The position numbers and the translations under genes are program-made. The notes beneath the pieces were generated by a model. It was given only the letters and a program-made list of their open reading frames with translations. It had not been told where the DNA came from and ran no database searches. From Burkholderiales bacterium (lineage in GTDB: Bacteria > Pseudomonadota > Gammaproteobacteria > Burkholderiales > Burkholderiaceae_D), in assembly GCA_005800405.1 (NCBI GenBank), contig SYFN01000230.1:1-9001 (forward strand): a stretch of 9,001 nt of DNA, given 5' to 3'. Shown one piece after another: positions 7,234 through 9,001 of the stretch. The first letter of the stretch is position 1, and each line of letters opens with the position of its first letter.

Positions 7234-7239
7234 CTCCTT
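7234..7239 (-). promoter_or_regulatory. Ribosome-binding site that decides the lipoprotein gene start
   Basis: AAGGAG on the minus strand is 6 nt from TTG 7225-7227 and 0 nt from ATG 7231-7233. Normal spacing favours the TTG codon as the initiator. Confidence 0.6.
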
Positions 7240-7334
7240 ATCGTTATTGATTTCAACATGAAAATGACAGCGCGTGATCACGCCGCCTTAACCCACGAAT
7301 CTTAGCATGACGCTCATCACTGGCGCGCCGGATA

Positions 7335-7352
7335 CCTGACGCTGCTGTCAGG
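7335..7352. repeat. Inverted repeat CCTGAC-N6-GTCAGG
   Basis: The two 6-bp arms are perfect, separated by GCTGCT. The repeat lies about 195 bp upstream of the sigma-54-type promoter and about 110 bp upstream of the lipoprotein gene start, so it could be an operator or activator site for either. It has no T run and is not a terminator. Confidence 0.4.
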
Positions 7353-7527
7353 GAGACACCCGGATAACCAGGGGCAAACCATAGCCTGCGTCTGCGTACA
7401 TCACCGTTTTTCCTGAGCAGGACAATGGCGTTTCCATTTTGCCGGCTTATGCACCGTTTACCTGTCATTTTTTCCATGCACCAGGATGATCAACCGGGAA
7501 AACCACCCATGACGCAATGCGCCTAGC

Positions 7528-7543
7528 TGGCACACCGATTGCT
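7528..7543 (+). promoter_or_regulatory. Sigma-54 (RpoN) -24/-12 promoter
   Basis: TGGCAC (7528-7533), five bases, then TTGCT (7539-7543) matches the RpoN consensus TGGCACG-N4-TTGCW at every strongly conserved base, with exactly 10 bp between the invariant GG and GC. The predicted start of transcription is near 7554, giving a leader of about 66 nt to the DUF883 gene at 7620. Promoters of this class need an enhancer-binding AAA+ activator bound upstream. Confidence 0.65.
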
Positions 7544-7619
7544 GAAATCATCTTTGGCGGGCTTAGATGGCCTGGAATGCCAAACGGTGTGACTTCACCC
7601 TCATTGAAAGGAGAGATTT

Positions 7620-7982
7620 ATGGAAACTGAAATCCCGATCGGCTCGGCTGACACTTCGGGTGGGCGGCAGGATGTTCGTGGTCGCAGCAGTCAGGCCTCC
7701 GGTATGCGGGACGAGTTGTCCAATTTGAAAAATGATCTGGATGCACTGATGTTGCATGCATCGACGCTCAGCGAGCATGAGTTACGTGAAGCGCTTGACC
7801 GCATCCTTGCGAGATTTTCTTCGATGCGCCATGCCGCCAAAGGCATCGCAGAGCAAGCCAGTCGGCAATTGAGTCTGGGGCGTGATGCGACAGCAGACTA
7901 TGTGCGGGAGCGACCGTTGCAATCCGTGATCGTGTCAGTGGGCATGGGAATGCTAATCGGTGCCCTGCTGCGCCGCGATTAA
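7620..7982 (+). CDS. DUF883 family (YqjD/ElaB/YgaM-like) C-tail-anchored membrane protein
   Basis: This 120-residue protein has the DUF883 layout: a polar, disordered start (1-28), a long amphipathic helical region with heptad-like spacing (about 29-98, including LSNLKNDLDALM), and a C-terminal membrane segment PLQSVIVSVGMGMLIGALL (99-117) with small-residue spacing, capped by RRD. Relatives in E. coli (YqjD, ElaB, YgaM) are inner-membrane proteins induced in stationary phase; YqjD has been linked to ribosome binding at the membrane. The start is secure: AAGGAGAG (7608-7615) lies 4 nt before ATG 7620. It is the first gene of an operon with a YqjE-like gene, the same order as E. coli yqjD-yqjE. 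The sigma-54-type promoter upstream suggests activator-dependent expression. Confidence 0.88.
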   Translation: METEIPIGSADTSGGRQDVRGRSSQASGMRDELSNLKNDLDALMLHASTLSEHELREALDRILARFSSMRHAAKGIAEQASRQLSLGRDATADYVRERPLQSVIVSVGMGMLIGALLRRD

Positions 7983-8028
7983 TCATAGGGATGATCTAAA
8001 CAATCCATCGAACGCTGGAGAAAACGTG

Positions 8029-8397
8029 ATGCTCAAAGCACTGCAAAAATCAAAGCAGCTCTCTGTCATTGCTATGGACAGACTGGGCGACTACCTCACG
8101 CTATTGCAGATTGAGATGAAGCTGCAGGGTCGCGAGCTGAGTGCTCAACTCTTGGGTTATTTGCTGGCTTTGATGTGTACATTTTTTGTGTTGCTCTTCA
8201 CAGGCATTGCAATCATGGTGACTTTTTGGGACAGCGGCTACCGCAGTATCGCGGCCTGGTTCGTGGTGGCTCTTTACGTCATCGCTGCGGGTGCTGGTAT
8301 CTCGCTGATCCGACAGCATGCGGGTAGTGGTCTCGGCATGATGACCTTGCGTGAAGAGATAAAGCGAGACGTGGCGCTACTGAGGGAGAGTTTATGA
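8029..8397 (+). CDS. YqjE-like (phage holin superfamily III fold) inner-membrane protein
   Basis: The product has 122 residues, with an amphipathic N-terminal helix (about 1-40), two membrane segments (about 42-67 and 73-95) and a charged cytoplasmic tail ending LREEIKRDVALLRESL. This matches the YqjE/holin-superfamily-III group commonly encoded next to DUF883 genes; its molecular function is unknown. The frame extends upstream to ATG 7960, overlapping the DUF883 gene. ATG 8029 is preferred because GGAG (8017-8020) lies 8 nt before it and the sequence from MLKALQKSKQL fits the family. The stop overlaps the next start (ATGA, 8394-8397), implying translational coupling. Confidence 0.85.
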   Translation: MLKALQKSKQLSVIAMDRLGDYLTLLQIEMKLQGRELSAQLLGYLLALMCTFFVLLFTGIAIMVTFWDSGYRSIAAWFVVALYVIAAGAGISLIRQHAGSGLGMMTLREEIKRDVALLRESL

Positions 8398-8852
8398 GAA
8401 TGTCGCAAGAGAAAGAACGTCGCACCCTGCTGGAAGAGATCGAAGCCAGACGCAGTCTCTATCGCCGCATGCTGAGCGGCGAGAGCGAATATCATCAAAT
8501 AACGAGCAACCACAGTCAAATCATACGTCAGGCCATGTCGCCACGACGCAAACGACTCGGTCAGTGGCTGCTGGACCACCCTTTCCAAGTGGCCGCCGGC
8601 GTTGCGTTAGTCGTGTGGCTGGCCCCACGTCTGATCCGACGTCATCAACACGACCCAAAGACCGTTGTACAAGTGCCGGGACCAAACCAACGCACAGGCA
8701 TCTTCAAGGCTATCACGGGTATGATGATGCTTTTGCTGAGAGATCCCCGACAACTGCAGACGACTGCCAGCATGGTCGGCAATGCCTGGCGCTGGCTGCG
8801 ACGCGCGAATACTGTTCAAACTCATACTCATGGAAGGAAACCTTATGCGTAA
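8394..8852 (+). CDS. Small membrane protein of unknown function, third gene of the DUF883/YqjE operon
   Basis: I cannot name this 152-residue protein. It has a highly charged helical N-terminus (about 1-60, MSQEKERRTLLEEIEARRS), a membrane segment around HPFQVAAGVALVVWLAPRL (62-80) flanked by RRH, a proline/glutamine linker, a second shorter hydrophobic stretch (ITGMMMLLLRD, 107-117) and a basic tail. It occupies the slot of yqjK in E. coli, but I see no sequence basis for equating them and it is longer. GGGAG (8384-8388) precedes ATG 8394 by 5 nt; ATG 8400 is an alternative. It overlaps the YqjE-like gene by 4 bp and is followed by the overlapping start of a fourth, truncated frame. Confidence 0.72.
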   Translation: MRMSQEKERRTLLEEIEARRSLYRRMLSGESEYHQITSNHSQIIRQAMSPRRKRLGQWLLDHPFQVAAGVALVVWLAPRLIRRHQHDPKTVVQVPGPNQRTGIFKAITGMMMLLLRDPRQLQTTASMVGNAWRWLRRANTVQTHTHGRKPYA

Positions 8853-8874
8853 CATCATCATGACCTGCGTTTAA
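8845..8874 (+). pseudogene. Fourth operon gene cut off after a few codons by the insertion element
   Basis: ATG 8845 has a good ribosome-binding site (GAAGGAAA at 8833-8840) and overlaps the stop of the preceding gene by 8 bp, the same coupled arrangement as the other operon junctions. The frame reads MRNIIMTCV and stops at TAA 8872-8874. The sequence from 8861 (TGACCTGC...) looks like the end of an IS3-type element, so only about five codons of the original gene would remain. A chance start codon or a very short leader peptide are the alternatives. Confidence 0.35.
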
Positions 8875-8895
8875 AAACTGATCCAGATTGAGTGA

Positions 8896-8920
8896 GAATA
8901 ATATTACTTTTTTATTATTC
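8896..8920. repeat. Inverted repeat upstream of the transposase start
   Basis: GAATAATA (8896-8903) and TATTATTC (8913-8920) form a perfect 8-bp AT-rich inverted repeat with a 9-nt spacer. It ends 3 bp before the AGGAG ribosome-binding site (8924-8928) of orfA. It could be an operator or a hairpin in the messenger. Confidence 0.5.
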
Positions 8921-8934
8921 AAAAGGAGTCAGTG

Positions 8935-9001
8935 ATGCCTAAAGGTGTTCGATTAAAGCCCGAGCAGATCGTGGCCAAGCTGCGCGAGATTGAGCTCAAG
9001 A
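8935..9001 (+). CDS. IS3-family transposase OrfA, N-terminal part (3' end outside window)
   Basis: Only 22 codons are visible, beginning MPKGVRLKPEQIVAKLREIE. The PEQIVAKLREIE segment is the first helix of the helix-turn-helix domain typical of IS3-family OrfA proteins, which bind the element's ends and, fused to OrfB by frameshifting, form the active transposase. AGGAG at 8924-8928 stands 6 nt before ATG 8935, supporting the start. Whether the element is intact cannot be seen. Confidence 0.75.
   Translation, partial: MPKGVRLKPEQIVAKLREIELK

Larger units (their letters stand above)
7228..7619. other. Divergent intergenic region, about 390 bp
   Basis: No convincing gene lies here. Going left to right it holds the lipoprotein gene's ribosome-binding site, a CCTGAC/GTCAGG inverted repeat (7335-7352), an AATGG/CCATT inverted repeat (7424-7438), two ATGCACC direct repeats (7449-7455 and 7476-7482), a sigma-54-type promoter facing right (7528-7543) and the ribosome-binding site of the DUF883 gene (7608-7615). 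I found no good sigma-70 promoter for the leftward gene. Confidence 0.6.
8861..9001 (+). mobile_element. Left end of an IS3-family insertion sequence (continues beyond window)
   Basis: The orfA-like start at 8935, its strong ribosome-binding site and the abrupt AT-rich change after the operon indicate an insertion sequence. The boundary is placed at TGACCTGC (8861), which has the TGA-type start common for IS3-family terminal repeats and would leave 74 bp before orfA, a usual distance. The other end and any target duplication lie outside the window, so the exact boundary is provisional. Confidence 0.5.

Noticed and set aside
7253..7477. 74-codon minus-strand open frame in the divergent intergenic region
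   Set aside because: Its composition is Arg-rich and low-quality, it has no ribosome-binding site or family resemblance, and it overlaps the lipoprotein gene's upstream signals.

Overview
The window reads as chromosomal DNA of a Gram-negative proteobacterium, probably a betaproteobacterium. This rests on moderate GC, dense operons, a Liv-type substrate-binding lipoprotein, a YqjD/YqjE-type membrane operon and a large cyclic-di-GMP protein. The assignment is inference; there is no rRNA or other phylogenetic marker here.

Region 1 (1-2564, + strand) is a tightly packed operon for salvaging 5'-methylthioadenosine (MTA), probably also 5'-deoxyadenosine. It holds the 3' end of an MTA phosphorylase gene (mtnP), a FucA-like class II aldolase, adenine phosphoribosyltransferase (apt) and methylthioribose-1-phosphate isomerase (mtnA). 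Genes overlap by 4 bp or are separated by 1-3 bp. The set accounts for every product of MTA phosphorolysis: Apt recaptures adenine, MtnA isomerises the sugar phosphate, and the aldolase can split the ketose phosphate into dihydroxyacetone phosphate (DHAP) and an aldehyde. This matches the DHAP-shunt type of salvage rather than the classical MtnBCD methionine salvage pathway, none of whose specific genes appears here.

Region 2 (2588-5257, - strand) is one long frame for a membrane-anchored PAS-GGDEF-EAL cyclic-di-GMP protein of about 890 codons. Two in-frame stop codons break it: an amber inside the GGDEF domain and an ochre near the end of the EAL domain. There is no frameshift, and the catalytic EAL residues persist downstream of the first stop.

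Region 3 (5427-7227, - strand) holds a small secreted four-cysteine protein of unknown function and, upstream of it, a Liv/Peripla_BP_6-type substrate-binding lipoprotein with a clear intrinsic terminator. No transporter permease or ATPase genes are present.

Region 4 (7228-7619) is a divergent intergenic region. It contains a good match to a sigma-54 (-24/-12) promoter facing right, with inverted and direct repeats further upstream that could serve as activator sites.

Region 5 (7620-8852, + strand) is a three-gene operon of small membrane proteins: a DUF883/YqjD-like protein, a YqjE-like protein and an unrecognised membrane protein. A fourth reading frame begins in overlap with the third gene but stops after nine codons. 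A putative insertion-sequence end starts inside it, and the window closes in the first codons of an IS3-type orfA transposase.

The observations most worth a second look are the likely sigma-54 control of the DUF883/YqjE operon, the doubly interrupted GGDEF-EAL gene and the shunt-type MTA operon. I found no CRISPR array, tRNA or rRNA, and nothing I can defend as a wholly new system.
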